A DNA stretch of 64,000 bases from Auricularia sp. M13 (Eukaryota > Basidiomycota > Agaricomycetes > Auriculariales > Auriculariaceae). A program made the translations under genes and the position numbers. The notes beneath the pieces were generated by a model. The model was not told the DNA's origin and searched no databases. It saw only the letters and a program-made list of their open reading frames with translations. This document shows, in pieces, positions 11,369 through 22,899 of the stretch. Within the stretch, counting starts at the first letter, position 1; every line of letters begins with the position of its first letter. The DNA is taken from NCBI GenBank assembly GCA_037042915.1, contig CM073195.1, positions 4,030,001 to 4,094,000 of the forward strand. Direction: 5' to 3'.

Positions 11369-11700
11369 AGCAACGCTCAGCGCCGCTACTTGCTAGCTGG
11401 AAGGCAGGTAATTGGTTGGACGTGGAGGGCGGGCAAGAGGCGGAATCAGCCGAACACCTCTTTCCTCTGCCCACGACGAGCCACACGGACAGTCTTACGA
11501 CGCTATACAGCTTCATTTGACTTGAAATATCTACGGGGTCCTCCTTGTGCTCAAACTTATATCTCTAGACGTGCTTAGCTTGGGCTAGCATACGAAATTT
11601 TCGCTCAACATGATGCTCAAGAAGTGACTACCAGTGGTTGCTGGTTGTCAACTTCTGTGCATCCTGGACTTCCGCGGTGCATTTATTCTAAAACTTGTGC
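11369..11700 (-). promoter_or_regulatory. Duplicated upstream region of PIG-T copy 1
   Basis: This region is the inverse of 34,430-34,740. Shared pieces include GGGCAGAGGAAAGA, CAAATGAAGCTGTATAGCGT, GCTAGCCCAAGCT and a TATA-like AGAGATATAA (minus strand, near 11,565). The duplication thus carried the promoter as well as the gene. Confidence 0.65.
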
Positions 11701-14488
11701 CAGGTCACTCAATCCAAACTCTGTGGATATTGTCCGACCGTCCTACCATTTCTCTACTAAAATGCTACCCTCGCCGCCCTCGCAGCTCGAATATCGGGCT
11801 ATGGCCAAGTACCGTTCACAAAAGCTTAACCGTCTGTTTTCATTCCCTGAAAACTTCGAGTCTGGCCTGGTTTCTTCCATTGCGTCGGCGCCTATGCATG
11901 ACCTCGTCGCCGTGAAGCTTGCCAGGCTGCTCCTCGCAACGTACACGGCCGGCAAGGAAGAGGTCTACTGCGACGTAATTAACGATGACGCCGACGACGA
12001 CGACGACGAGCCCTCTGCACGAGGTGCGGAAATTGACTACGATGCCGCTGAAGACGACAGAGGCGACTTTAACAACAGAGCGACGACGAAGACGACAACG
12101 CTGAAGATGACGACCGTCCTTCGATCTACCACCTCACTGGCCGGCGTCTGGTCCCCGTCGAAGTTCTGCTCGGTCAAGGCGAACTCGAGCATCGCATCGC
12201 GGAGCATAGCGTCGACAGAGACCGTGACGGGTCCATGACCGATCGAGTTCGGGGATCAGCACGCTCATCGATGCTCTATCCAGATCACTGTCATGATGCT
12301 TTCCGTGCTCAAGTCCGTACCTTGCCGAACGTACGACAATGCTCGTCCTCATTCTGAGATCTTTGCTGGGACAGTTTCTGCGCGCCTCGAGGACATACGG
12401 TGTGTCACGCATTTGACTCTAGCCCGACTGGGCCGAGCGTGCTCGACAGCTCGTCCAAAGTCATGATCGATGCAGACTATGCGCCCGTCCCAGCGGCTGA
12501 GCAGCTCGTCTCAGGGGCCACGAGAACTATATTTGATCAAGTTGCGGGTGTGAATGATATCCGCATCCAAGCCGCGGTAGTGAAAGTGCGTCCCGTCCTG
12601 CGTTATGCACAGTACTTCAACACGGGCCGATCTGGCAGACTGACTCCAATAATAATGGTGGGTAACTGGTCTTCAGGTTCCGAGTGCAGGCACGCCTCCG
12701 GGTCACTGTGCCCTCCTGCGGACCTGCCATACCTGGCGAATTCCCCGTTTCGAGGCCCAGTGCTTGCTTGCGCAGGATCCGCTGACTGCGGTCTTTGTGT
12801 TGACCAGTGTCCACGCTGCCTTCTGGAACTGTAATCAACCACAACCGCCGTCAATCTTCGTGCCGTACGTTCCGACGCCCCGGCCGCGCTCGTCCCTTCA
12901 GATTAGTCAAGGGCACGAAGAACGACTTCTCGCGGACTCGAGCTTACTGGTCATTTTCTGCATTATCACACGACCCAAGGCTAATCTCATCGCAGTCCCG
13001 CGTAACGTCCCTTTATTCGCGCCATCTTGGTCACGCCTGCGATTCCGATGAATTCATCACGGGTGCCTTTTCTCCTATCGCTTCGCACACTTACTGCGGT
13101 CACAGTTAAGCTTAGAGAACTCCCAGCAGACAAGGCTTCCATCACCAAACTGGGAAATATTCTATCGCTGCTTACGGTGGCCTATCAGCGATATGAGATC
13201 TGATCGTCAATGATGAACGACTATCGCAGCTTGAACGAATGTGATAAGATTAATATCGGACCGATTTGGTTCTTCCGAGTTTGAGATCTCCCCGACTGCT
13301 GCTTATCCGTGCTGACGAGGGACGACAAGACTGTCTCAGGCTGAGATCAAGTACATGAGCACTTCCAAGCCACGGTCTAGTTTGAATCAGTCTGATAGTC
13401 AACTTGCCTACAGATTTATGCGGCCGGTAAGCCACAGCTGCCTACAGTAATTGTACATTGAGTCGCGGTGCTCAACTGCGTACAGTGCACCGGTTTTCCA
13501 TTACAGATGCAGCAGCTTTGATATCTAGGTGCATTTCCTTTTCCCAGCATCGGTACAGTCTCAGTAAGTACTCGGGCTTGCACTGTGGAAAAGTATGTAG
13601 ACGAAACTCGAGGACTTGGGCAAAATCGCCCAAGTCCTCCAGCGGTGTTGCCGTCAGACTCAGTGCATCGCCGATGCTGCGCAGCTTGATGATCAACTGC
13701 CGGGATTGCAGCGGAATCGCAGCAGATGCTGATCACGCAAAAGCTCGTACCATTTTTCATTTCCCGCCAACCGCTCTTCTTCCCCCACCGTCACCTCCCA
13801 CATCCGCGCCCATGCTCTCATCTTCCTTCGGGCGCCTCAAATCGCGCGCCTCAAAAGCTGCCGCATGCCATCCTCAAGCTCAAGCCATCCCGCTCGCAAG
13901 AAGTCTTCCCATTACAAAATCTTTCGTGCTCTGGCTGTCCGCACTGCTCGTGTCTCCGGGGGCTGCTTGCTATGTTTCGTATGGCTCTCTCTGGCTGATA
14001 GGGTCTAGTCTGGCTGCCTGGCTCGGTGATCTTTGGTTCCCGTCTCGTCGTTCTGCGTCTGGACTCTGGCCTCGTCTCGGTTGCCCTGCATCGTACTAAC
14101 GCTCATTCATTTAGATCTCTTCGGAGCGCTTTTTTAGCATTTTTCACCTGGGAGAAGAGGGTCCGCGCGTTGAGGAGGGTCCGCTTATGTTGGTATTGCG
14201 TAGTATGGTACTTTTTGTAGTCGTAGCCTCGGGCGTTCAATGCATCAGTTTTATTCGCATTTTTGATTTGATTTGATTTGTAGAAAAAAAAAGAACAGAA
14301 GCCAAGGAAAGCCATTTTCTGCAGGCCAGGTGTTGTTCAGGCTGGCCGAATTCTGGCGAGTGCCAGAGCAGTCTTAAATGACTCCGCCCAGATTGGATTC
14401 AGGCAGGACGAAATAGCGGGTTACAGACAAGAGCAGAACCATCCTGACGGCATTCCGACGAGCACGTCGTCAGGCCTACTGGACTTAG
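11701..14488. other. Gene-poor stretch with unassigned open frames
   Basis: Nothing is recognised with confidence. A plus-strand open stretch at about 11,762-12,240 encodes a patch of nine Asp/Glu residues and could be a relic of an acidic protein. A minus-strand open stretch at 13,472-13,696 has a protein-like composition (KLRSIGDALSLTATPLEDLG...) but no known family. A perfect hairpin lies at 13,610-13,639. (TGATT)n-like repeats and an A-tract lie at 14,255-14,295. Confidence 0.4.
13610..13639. repeat. Perfect 12-bp hairpin
   Basis: GAGGACTTGGGC and its exact reverse complement are separated by the 6-nt loop AAAATC. It lies inside the minus-strand open stretch at 13,472-13,696, so it may be coding by chance, a terminator-like structure or a small inverted repeat. 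Confidence 0.8.
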
Positions 14489-15069
14489 TACAGTCGAAGC
14501 CCTTATAACCCATAGCATTTGGGACCACCCCAAAGCTATGGGTTATGGCGACTATGGCCGAAGAGGATGGGCGCTTATCCGGCGCCTATGAATAGATCCC
14601 GAAGCTTGAAGTGTGTGCTCATATGTTGGAGGGTTGTTGAAATATTGTACACGCATAGGCTCAAGTCAATCATGCACTACCTCTATCCCGTGGCCCTGGG
14701 ATGGGAAATACATGCGGGACTGCTGAGATTTGTCTCCATGGCCTCGAGGTGGCATGCAGATCTTGTGCAGATCCGAATGGAACTCGTAACGTAGTGCCAT
14801 TGGCGACAGACCAAAGTAGATTACCCGTGGTTGTGACCATGTCCACTGCTTCCAGGCCTATTGGGAGTGATATCTTATACTCAGAAGAACAATATCCGGC
14901 ATGGGACTGCCATATGATGTATGGCTTTCGGCCCTGACAACCTATGGGTTATGGGATATAAGAAATGTATGGGTTTTGTATATCTCCCGAGTCGGGAGAC
15001 GGCCAAAAGCTATGGGTTTTAGGGATTTATGGCTTAATAGGGCTATGGCTTATAAGGGCTTCGACTGTA
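14489..15069. mobile_element. Pogo/Tc1-mariner-like miniature transposon
   Basis: Both ends read TA|CAGTCGAAGCCCTTATAA facing inward: left at 14,489, right as the reverse complement ending at 15,069. The 26 terminal bases match at 25 positions, and each end abuts a TA dinucleotide, the target duplication of the Tc1/mariner superfamily. Ends beginning CAGT are typical of the pogo/Fot1 branch. The element proper is 577 bp. It contains several inward copies of CTATGGGTT/CCCATAGC and no transposase frame, so it is a non-autonomous MITE. The arms after the first 26 bp are diverged but still show the repeated motif. Confidence 0.85.
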
Positions 15070-18000
15070 AGCAAATAAGTTCCAGGGGTCCGCCTGTCGG
15101 TGTTGGTATCACTGGCCAGTGATGCGAGATCTTGTCGGCGATACGAGATCTTATCGGCACTGGACGGTGCTTATAGATGATTTCCCAGTTTGGTGATGTC
15201 GGCTTCCGGGATGCGCGCATCGAGCACGCGTTTGCCTGCTTCGCCGACCCCTACTGCGGGATCCACAGTCACCCTGTCCAAAAAGAACACATCGTGCGAA
15301 TCTTTCCCAGGTTGTATCTCTTGATCATCGGCGCTTCTTGCTTCAGTGACTGCGGGCCCCGGGGTACTTACAAAGTTCCCTTTTCGAGGCCTCTCGGAGG
15401 TTGATCCTGATCGAGGATCTCCGGTACTCTTCAAGCTGCGACTGCGAATTGTTTGCGCATCCCGGAGTGACTGCGCAGACAGGGCATTAGCTCAGCTTCT
15501 TCGGTCCCTGGGTTGACCTGATGATCCGGACGCTACTCTATCACTGGCTTCCCTGCTTAACACTCGGGCTTAGTTATCCCTCGTGCGCATTCCAATGTCG
15601 TACGGTTCACAGTCCTTGCTGCGCACGCAGTTTCTCGTGCTGCATGAACATATGATCCGCCTTTCGCCGGGAATGCTGAGTCGTTGACGACGTGCGCTTT
15701 GAATTGCTCTATCGGCCATCTCCTTCTGCCTCTGTGTTACAGCTCGGGGACCAAGTGCTGCACCTGTATCAAGAGCTTCTCCGTGGACGATATACTGCGG
15801 CCAGGACCCTACTGTGTATCTCACGCAGTGCTTGGCCATGGCTGTCCGAGTTTGTCAGGCCAATATGCTGCTATCACGCCTAGGTCAGCACACCGCGTGC
15901 ACACGAGGCCTGCTCCGGGTCAACTGTCGACTTCGCTATTCAATCACCTCAGTCAGCGACCGGGGTGGTACAGTGAGATAGAGTCACTCCTGGTCCGGTT
16001 GTCGGGAATGAATATGCAGTGGCACTGGATGCTTCGCGCCCGACTGGGCAATGATTATCGACAAACATCGCACCTCTACTGCCTCCTGGCCAACACGCTT
16101 CTACTCGTATTACTGTACGCCGGCAATGGAGACCGACGACCCAGAGGTAGAGGTTCGGGTATCTCAAGGCCGGTTCATCACGGTCGCACACGGGCAGGAA
16201 ATCCCATGGTAAAGCGAGGGGTTTTGCGCGGATGAACATGGCGTCCGATAGGCGCAGACTCCGGTGCTTCGCGTGCTATGAATTTTCACGAGTCGTCACT
16301 GCTGCAAGAAGTGCTTCCGAGGCTCTGGTACGGCTTCCACAGAAATTCCCGCTTGTGAGGATAGCAACACTCAGGCTCTTGCACGGATTTACAGGGCTTT
16401 CTGCTGCGTTCCGATCCGGAGATTCGCATGGTATCCGCTAGGCCGCAGTCACTGGCTATAATATCCCTGAACACGCAGATGCAAACCTATCGGACAGCAT
16501 CGCATGCTTCAGAGTTTTATTACATTCACACCCGGCCCATTGTCCGCCTGCCCTTGATTTATGCCAGGAGTTCCGACTCAGTCGCAGCAGAACCTGCCCC
16601 GCGGCCATATAGCCGCAGCCGGCACATGGCAGTCATTCGGACGGCGGCTTAATTGTCTCTCGCAGCTCCCCGGCACTTGAGGATAATTCTACTGGATCGA
16701 AAAGATTGCGCAGTCCGTGAAACGGGCATCGAACCGGTTGAACTGAGCATGTGCACTGGCAGTTCTCTCAAGGGCATCAATGTGCTGTGACTAGTTGTCC
16801 CACCGTGCTTTTCATACTCAGTGCGAAGCAGGGCTCTCTTTCGCGCAAGGGCTCTCTCGGCTACTTCTCAGGGGCTAGTACATTCTGCCATGACGAGACC
16901 ATACAGCAAATATCCGGTGGCAGTTTCATTGCAACCTGCGTGACCGCTACCCGGCCAGAAGCGCACTGGCGGCAACGTACGGCGACTTCTCTCCGAGCGG
17001 GCGACGCGGTGAGCGGCGTGGAGTGGAGTGGCGACAGAATGCCCAACGTCAACCTAAAAGCGTATTCGGTTCGGTATTCAATATGCCCATGGGGTATCTG
17101 CTAATTTGAGATGCAGGGTCGCACCGCGTCATTGGCAGGGATATCGTTTATCGTTGCTCGTGCCAGCAAGCGCCCAGCTCACCCGGTTGCGAGGTGTCGG
17201 CTAACATTGGATAATCAGGATTCGAGATATCGTGCTCAATCGCTCACCTGGGCGTCTCTCGCAGCCCTTGCGGCCATGTCGTGCACATCGCTCGTCACGT
17301 CCAGCGCCTGCATCGCGACAGGTGACCATCTTGTGTGCAGGGTTTCTCGTGGGAAGTGGTGGGATACTCATGTCCCGATTCATTCGCGTCTCCGCCAGGG
17401 AATGGGCTGCGGGCGCCCCGCCGGCCAAATATTGACGCTTCGCATTCATTCCCGATACCCAGGGCGTGTACTGTCAATTCATGGTAATTTCAATTAAATT
17501 AATGCGGAGCATCCAATATTACGTTTTGCTCCCAAAACGTTCAGCCTGCGAGCGAGAGCTGCGCAATGCTTGGAAGATTCGTCGCCGGCTCGTAAATTTG
17601 GACGCAACCGGATGCTTCGTCCCATTTTTTGACAGGAATATACCACCGTGACCAAGCCGAGATTCTGCCACGGTGACGGTAGCACAACGAAAATCGACAG
17701 TGCCCGTGCCCGAGCTTCGACTTCGCGAATTCAGACTGAGCGATCTTCCGGACTGCACGCGATCCTCCGGATAGAGCTGCGCCGGCACAGCACTGGCAAC
17801 TGGCACTACTGCACCCTGAGGATCCCCGTACGTCACCCATTGCTCCCGCCCAAGCGCTTCTCTCCGGCGAGAGAAGGGAGTTATGGCTTCCGCTGGCAGC
17901 CAGCCTCCCAGTCCGACTGTGAGTTATTTACTATTTGCAGTGTTGCGGTTATTGTTGTATAGCGCCGCGGCCTCGCGGACACGGGCATGAGAAGCCTGAA

Positions 18001-21000
18001 GACGTCCAATTTGGGTATGTACGACGATAAGCTCATGATCAGTGTGCGATCTTGATTCCGGATCCTCGTGCGTTCCCCGCGAGATCGGGGGTTACTGGCA
18101 TAAATCGCAGTGCGAGAGTGAGTCAGTGACATACTGTAGCGTGCATAATGCCCCTGTCACGGTCCCAAATGTGGGCTCAATCTATCTGCGTCGCTAGCTC
18201 GAGACAAGTGTTGGGACACGCGATCCTTGGCACTATTGCATCGGACGATGACATCCGCAGCGGCATGCCGGGAGAAAGGTCAAATCGCGCGCTGACCAAG
18301 TACACTGTAGTTTCAACCGACAGGGACAGGCCCTGCTTCGCACTCATAGTTTTTCCTATTTCGACACTGACAGGCACACGACTCCTCCGAATCAGCCGCA
18401 TTCTCGGGGGATCGATGGAATTCGTCAGCCCGCCAGTGGGCCAGATTAATCGATGTGCTCCTTGACGCAGCAACGCGGCCAGCTGCAGTGCGCGTCCAAT
18501 CGATTGTGACTGCTGCCAGTCTCACTTCACGCGCCCTGGCAGCGGGAACGTGCAGCAACGGACATCATGCATCCCGTCGTGCCATGTCTGAGTCTATTTT
18601 GGCGCCTCATTTGTCTGAATCAAGGTGTCGTGTCTTCCTGCTCAGAGTCAATATTGAGCTGCAGTTTAATCTGCCCATCACGCTTGGCCCGTTCCCCGTG
18701 ACACTGACAAGATACTGACTGTATCTACGCCCAGCAGACCGGACGGATAGCATCACGGGAGCGACCCTGCCAGGGGCGAGCCGTTTTTGTCTTCGAGGCC
18801 GCGCGCGCACTGGCATGATCACCTTCCTTCCATCGCCGGGTGTGAAGCCGGGAGCAGATACCGGCCGGCTCGGCGGATCCTGCCCGATTCGGCGGCAGAA
18901 GGGCGTGCAGGGCATCGGGCATCGGCCATTGATCGCCGGAGACGTCACGCTGTCCGGGATTGGATTTGGATTTGGAAGCGATGGCGAGAATCTTTGCGCA
19001 TCGTGGTGCGGTGCGACTGGCGAGAATCTCCATAACATTCTCTCCGCTGCGGGCTGATCTCCTCGTGTCGCGGACGAAAACCTCGAGCCACCGGGCCGCT
19101 AGTGTCAGTCTCCTTGCGCGTGGCCCGCGTCTAAATCTCAGTTCTCACAGCAGCGCAGCAACTACCTCAGTTAAGCATACGCTATTCGCCAGCCCACAGC
19201 GCCCGAGATCGATGAGGACGGCGACCCGTGGCATTGACTCTTGAGGATTCGCCAGCAGATCTAGAGTGATCCCGCGCCATCGTACGTCGCCGACCCTGCA
19301 TGCGGTCGCCCGACGTCGACGTCGTATTCTCATTGGAGATTAACCACGGCCGGCCTGATGTTGTAGAGTTACAGTAGTTTGCGGCCACGGTGGCGCTAGA
19401 AACCGAAACGGCCAGCGTGAAACTAGCACTGGTAGAAATCAGCAGCAGTGAGGTGCCAGCGCGTCCGGATGAGCACCACCCCGGCGGGTGTGCTGTGGCC
19501 GGAATCGCGCTGCGCTGCCAATCTGGTGATGAACTCAGCGCGAGGGGGCGAAATGCATGCGCGTGCGGTTCCTCCCGTCGGGCATCTCGCCCTTGCGAGC
19601 CCCCACGGCCAGAAGGGGGTGTTTGCTGCGTTGATCATGCCCGTTTTCGGCGTGCGGGCCAACACGCTGGCAGTGACACGGTTCATGCGGGTGCGATTGA
19701 CGTACCATTGCTGGCACTAGTTCGGTGCTTCACTGACAGAGCACTGGAACAGTATGGCTGGGCGCTACTACTGTACTCTAGTCTAGAGCAGTAAAGCCTC
19801 GCCATCCCCATCGGACAGCTGCAGCCATAAGCCTCAGGAGAACGCACGGTCCACAGTGACCAAGTGCTAGCGAGGTATGCGCAGCGGAGCACGTGGAATT
19901 GCTTCCCCGCTTCCCGAGAATCTTCGAAGCACTTAGCACCCGACGCGCAAACAGGGCCAAATCGCAGGGCCAGAAGGAGTATCATAGTAACTACTTGCTG
20001 GCCCAACCGAATATTACGCCCGAATTTCCACTGGCTTTGGGCGGGGCGTCACGCCTACTTACGCAATCTGCAATGGAGTTCCCGGAGGCGTGTTGCTTGG
20101 TTTTCTCTTCAAGCTCCACTGGCACTGACTGGTTCGGATTCAGCGAAACGGCAGTCCTCTCTGTCTCATGCCGTACACCTGTTCAACCACACCTTTTTTT
20201 TCTTTTGCCAGCTTCCCCTTTTTTCCGGCAAAGGCAGGACAAGAATCATGACAAGCATCCAATCCAGTCAGAAATAGAATCCCACGCACGATACCATCGC
20301 AAACGCCACGTGCAATGATCACCATTCACTGATGCAGCAAGGGCATGGGAGAGTCCGAGTCCGCCTCCTCGCGCAGCAGTGGGTTGGCTAGAGTAACTGA
20401 GCGCTCTGACTGAATCCTTCCCATTGGCATTGGCACGTGCCAGCGCTACGGAGAACTTGAACTTTCTCGCCGCGGCCCGAAGTGAGCGAGAGCGTCGTCG
20501 CTGTCCTCCTCTACAGTATCCCTCTGGGCCGAAACTGCACGATCATGCCGCCTCGCACAATGAAGTAGAGTAGAGTGGAGAGAGTATCATTCCTCTTCCT
20601 CCCCCCACCACGCAGCGTGAATCTCCACGTCAGCGTCAGCGTGAATCTCTCCGTTATGGATTTCCCAAGCTTGCTGCGCCTCGTCGCTCAGTCTCAGTGC
20701 CTTTTTTTCAACGCGTGCCGCCACCGTGATCAGTGGCAATCTTCCTCACAGACAGCCATCTTCCTCACAGACCAGTGACAGCACATCGACAATGACTCAG
20801 ACCAGACCAGACCACACTACACGCAGCTGCAGAAAACCACTCCGAGTCCGCCTCGGTGCGGACGAGATGAGATGAGTCCGCAAGCTGTACGTGATGAGCG
20901 TCAGCGAATCCGATCACTGCGCATCTCAATCGTCAATCGCAATCTCAGGTCCCACGTCCGCTCCTGTCAGCATGTGGATCCTGGCCAGCTGCAGATCACA

Positions 21001-21700
21001 GTGACAGTTGCCTCGACGAACTCTTGCAAGAGAAATCTGCACGCCGCCTCCACAGACAGACAGCCTCAACCGCTGGCAACTTGAAGTAAACGCTGGCCCG
21101 GGCAAGCAAGTAGAGTACGAGCACCGCATCTCATCTCACATCTCAACGTCGAGTCCTCCCGACAACGACACGGCGCAATGGGTACTCCGAGACACGAACG
21201 TTACGGTCGCAAGCGCTGCGCTGCGTTGGATTTTGCCACGCACCGACAGCGGACATCTCGGAATACATACATACTGTACAGTAAATCCCTCCATCCTCAG
21301 AATCAATTCACAAAGTTACCCCAAAATCCCAGCTCAAATTACGCAACGCCAAGCACACACAACACATACCGCGGAGATCAGGTATCAAAAATGCACAAAA
21401 GAGATCAAATGCAAATGTACAAGAGGCTAAAAAAAAATAGTGACGTGAAAGATGCCGACGAGGACGATTGCACAGCTTAACAAAAAGCACGACAACAACA
21501 GCAGAGTGAGCACACACAGGAGACAGGAGGAGAGTCATTCAATCATGGGGCCAAGTCGGATCGCCTTCCACGCGAAAAACGTGTCAAGATGCAGGATGAG
21601 GATCGCCTTTCACGCAAAAACGTGTCACGATCCCAAGCCAAAGATCCACAATCGCCACCCAAGCGGAGAAACGCGTCACGATCCCCAAGCGGAGAAACGT
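15070..21700. other. Gene desert, 6.6 kb
   Basis: I found no gene that holds up. Open stretches on both strands are short, switch frame and show no family motif. A minus-strand piece at 15,171-15,300 (VFFLDRVTVDPAVGVGEAGKRVLDARI) looks like coding sequence but is isolated and unassigned. CACTGGC/CAGTGAC-like words recur through 16-20 kb. Base composition is unremarkable, with no long AT-rich tracts, so heavy RIP-type decay is not obvious. Confidence 0.4.
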
Positions 21701-21706
21701 GTCGCG

Positions 21707-22787
21707 TTATGGCGAGGCCAAGGACGCCGGGGACGACATCCCGCTCCCGCTCCCGCCGACGTGCAATTCCCGATCGCGCGGGTGGATGGAGCGCATGTGC
21801 CGGCCGAGGTTCGAGCTCGTGCTGAAGTGGCGCCCGCAGAGCGTGCACTCGAACGGCCGTTCGCCCGTGTGTTTGTGCGAGTGCGTCTGAGGGGAAACAT
21901 GGCGTGTCAGCGATGCGAGGGAGAAGGAGACGGCAACTTGGGGGAAGGGGGGAAGACGCACCTTGAGCTCACTCGGCCGCGAAAAGCCCGCGCCGCACTC
22001 GGCGCAGACGTGTTTCTTCAGCGTCTCGTACGACGACCGGTGCTGCCCCTGCGCATTCCCGTTCCCATTCCCATTTCCCAGTTGCGGATGTTGAGCCGAA
22101 TGATGATGTGAATGCTGAGCTGAATGCTGATGATGAGGGAGTGCGGGATGCGGGCGGTGGAGCGGCGACGCGCCGCGGCGGTCGACGCGCACGATGCCGA
22201 TGGGCTTGTGCAGGTCGGTCTGCAGCGCCGCGAGCCCCGCGGGGCCGGGCGCGAACACCTGGAACATGCTCTGCGAGGGCTTGGGCTTGGCGTGCGGCTC
22301 GTATATCGGCGGGCGCGGGTAGGGCGAGGGGATGGGCGCGTCGTCCAGCGAGGAACACGACGGCGACGGCGAGTGCGAGCGCGAGTGCGACAGATGCGGC
22401 GGGTACGCGTATCGGGTGCGGTGGTACTCGGAGCGGTGGACGAGCGACGAGCCGCTCGGGACCGGGCCTAAGGCTAACTGCAATGTCAAACTCAAAGTCA
22501 GCCCGCGGAGCAAGGGAACGGCGCGGGGCGGACGCACCGCGTAGTCGGACAGGGGTGGCGACTTGCGCTTGTGCTTGCTCTCCGACGCGAGCGTGTCGGG
22601 GACTGCACGAAGGAAGACGGTGAGCGCGACTGCGACGCCAGGCACGGAGATAGCGCGCGCACGCACAATCGGGGAAGAGCGCGCGCACGCCGGGCAGCGT
22701 CGGCGTCTGTGCGGCCGGGGGCGGCGGCGGCGACGGCGAGGTCATGGTGCGGTCGTGCGAGACGCGGTGCGAGATCATCGTGGCCAT
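21707..22787 (-). CDS. Two-finger C2H2 zinc-finger protein
   Basis: The protein starts MATMISHRVSHDRTMTSPSP (ATG at 22,787). It has a long low-complexity middle (SHSRSHSPSPS; His-rich ALPHHQHSAQHSHHHSAQH; GNGNGNGN) and ends with two adjacent C2H2 fingers. The first, CAECGAGFSRPSELKTHSHKH, spans an intron (donor GTGCGT after GAGCTCAAG, acceptor CCTCAG near 21,890). The second is CTLCGRHFSTSSNLGRHMRSIH. TGERPF is the classic inter-finger linker. A nuclear DNA-binding regulator is the natural inference. A further intron (TACGCG|GTGCGT...TTGCAG|TTAGCC, about 22,480-22,545) fits well; the first intron, near 22,570-22,690, is less certain. The tail after the fingers is short (VGGSGSGMSSPASLASP). 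Confidence 0.8.
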
Positions 22788-22869
22788 TGCTCGTCTTCGG
22801 CGGGATACCAGCTTATATGTGTGAGGGGGGAGGGGGGAAAATAGACGCCAGGCTGGGCACGCGGCTGCG

Positions 22870-22892
22870 CTTTTATAATTATAAAGCCGGGT
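22870..22892 (-). promoter_or_regulatory. TATA-like element of the zinc-finger gene
   Basis: The minus strand reads CTTTATAATTATAAAAG about 85-100 bp before the ATG at 22,787. It is the only strong TATA candidate in an otherwise GC-rich upstream region. Confidence 0.5.
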
Positions 22893-22899
22893 TCGGGCA

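Noticed and set aside
15070-20300. Many 60-180 codon frames
   Set aside because: They lie on both strands in overlapping frames, have no motif or splice structure, and look like chance frames in GC-balanced sequence.
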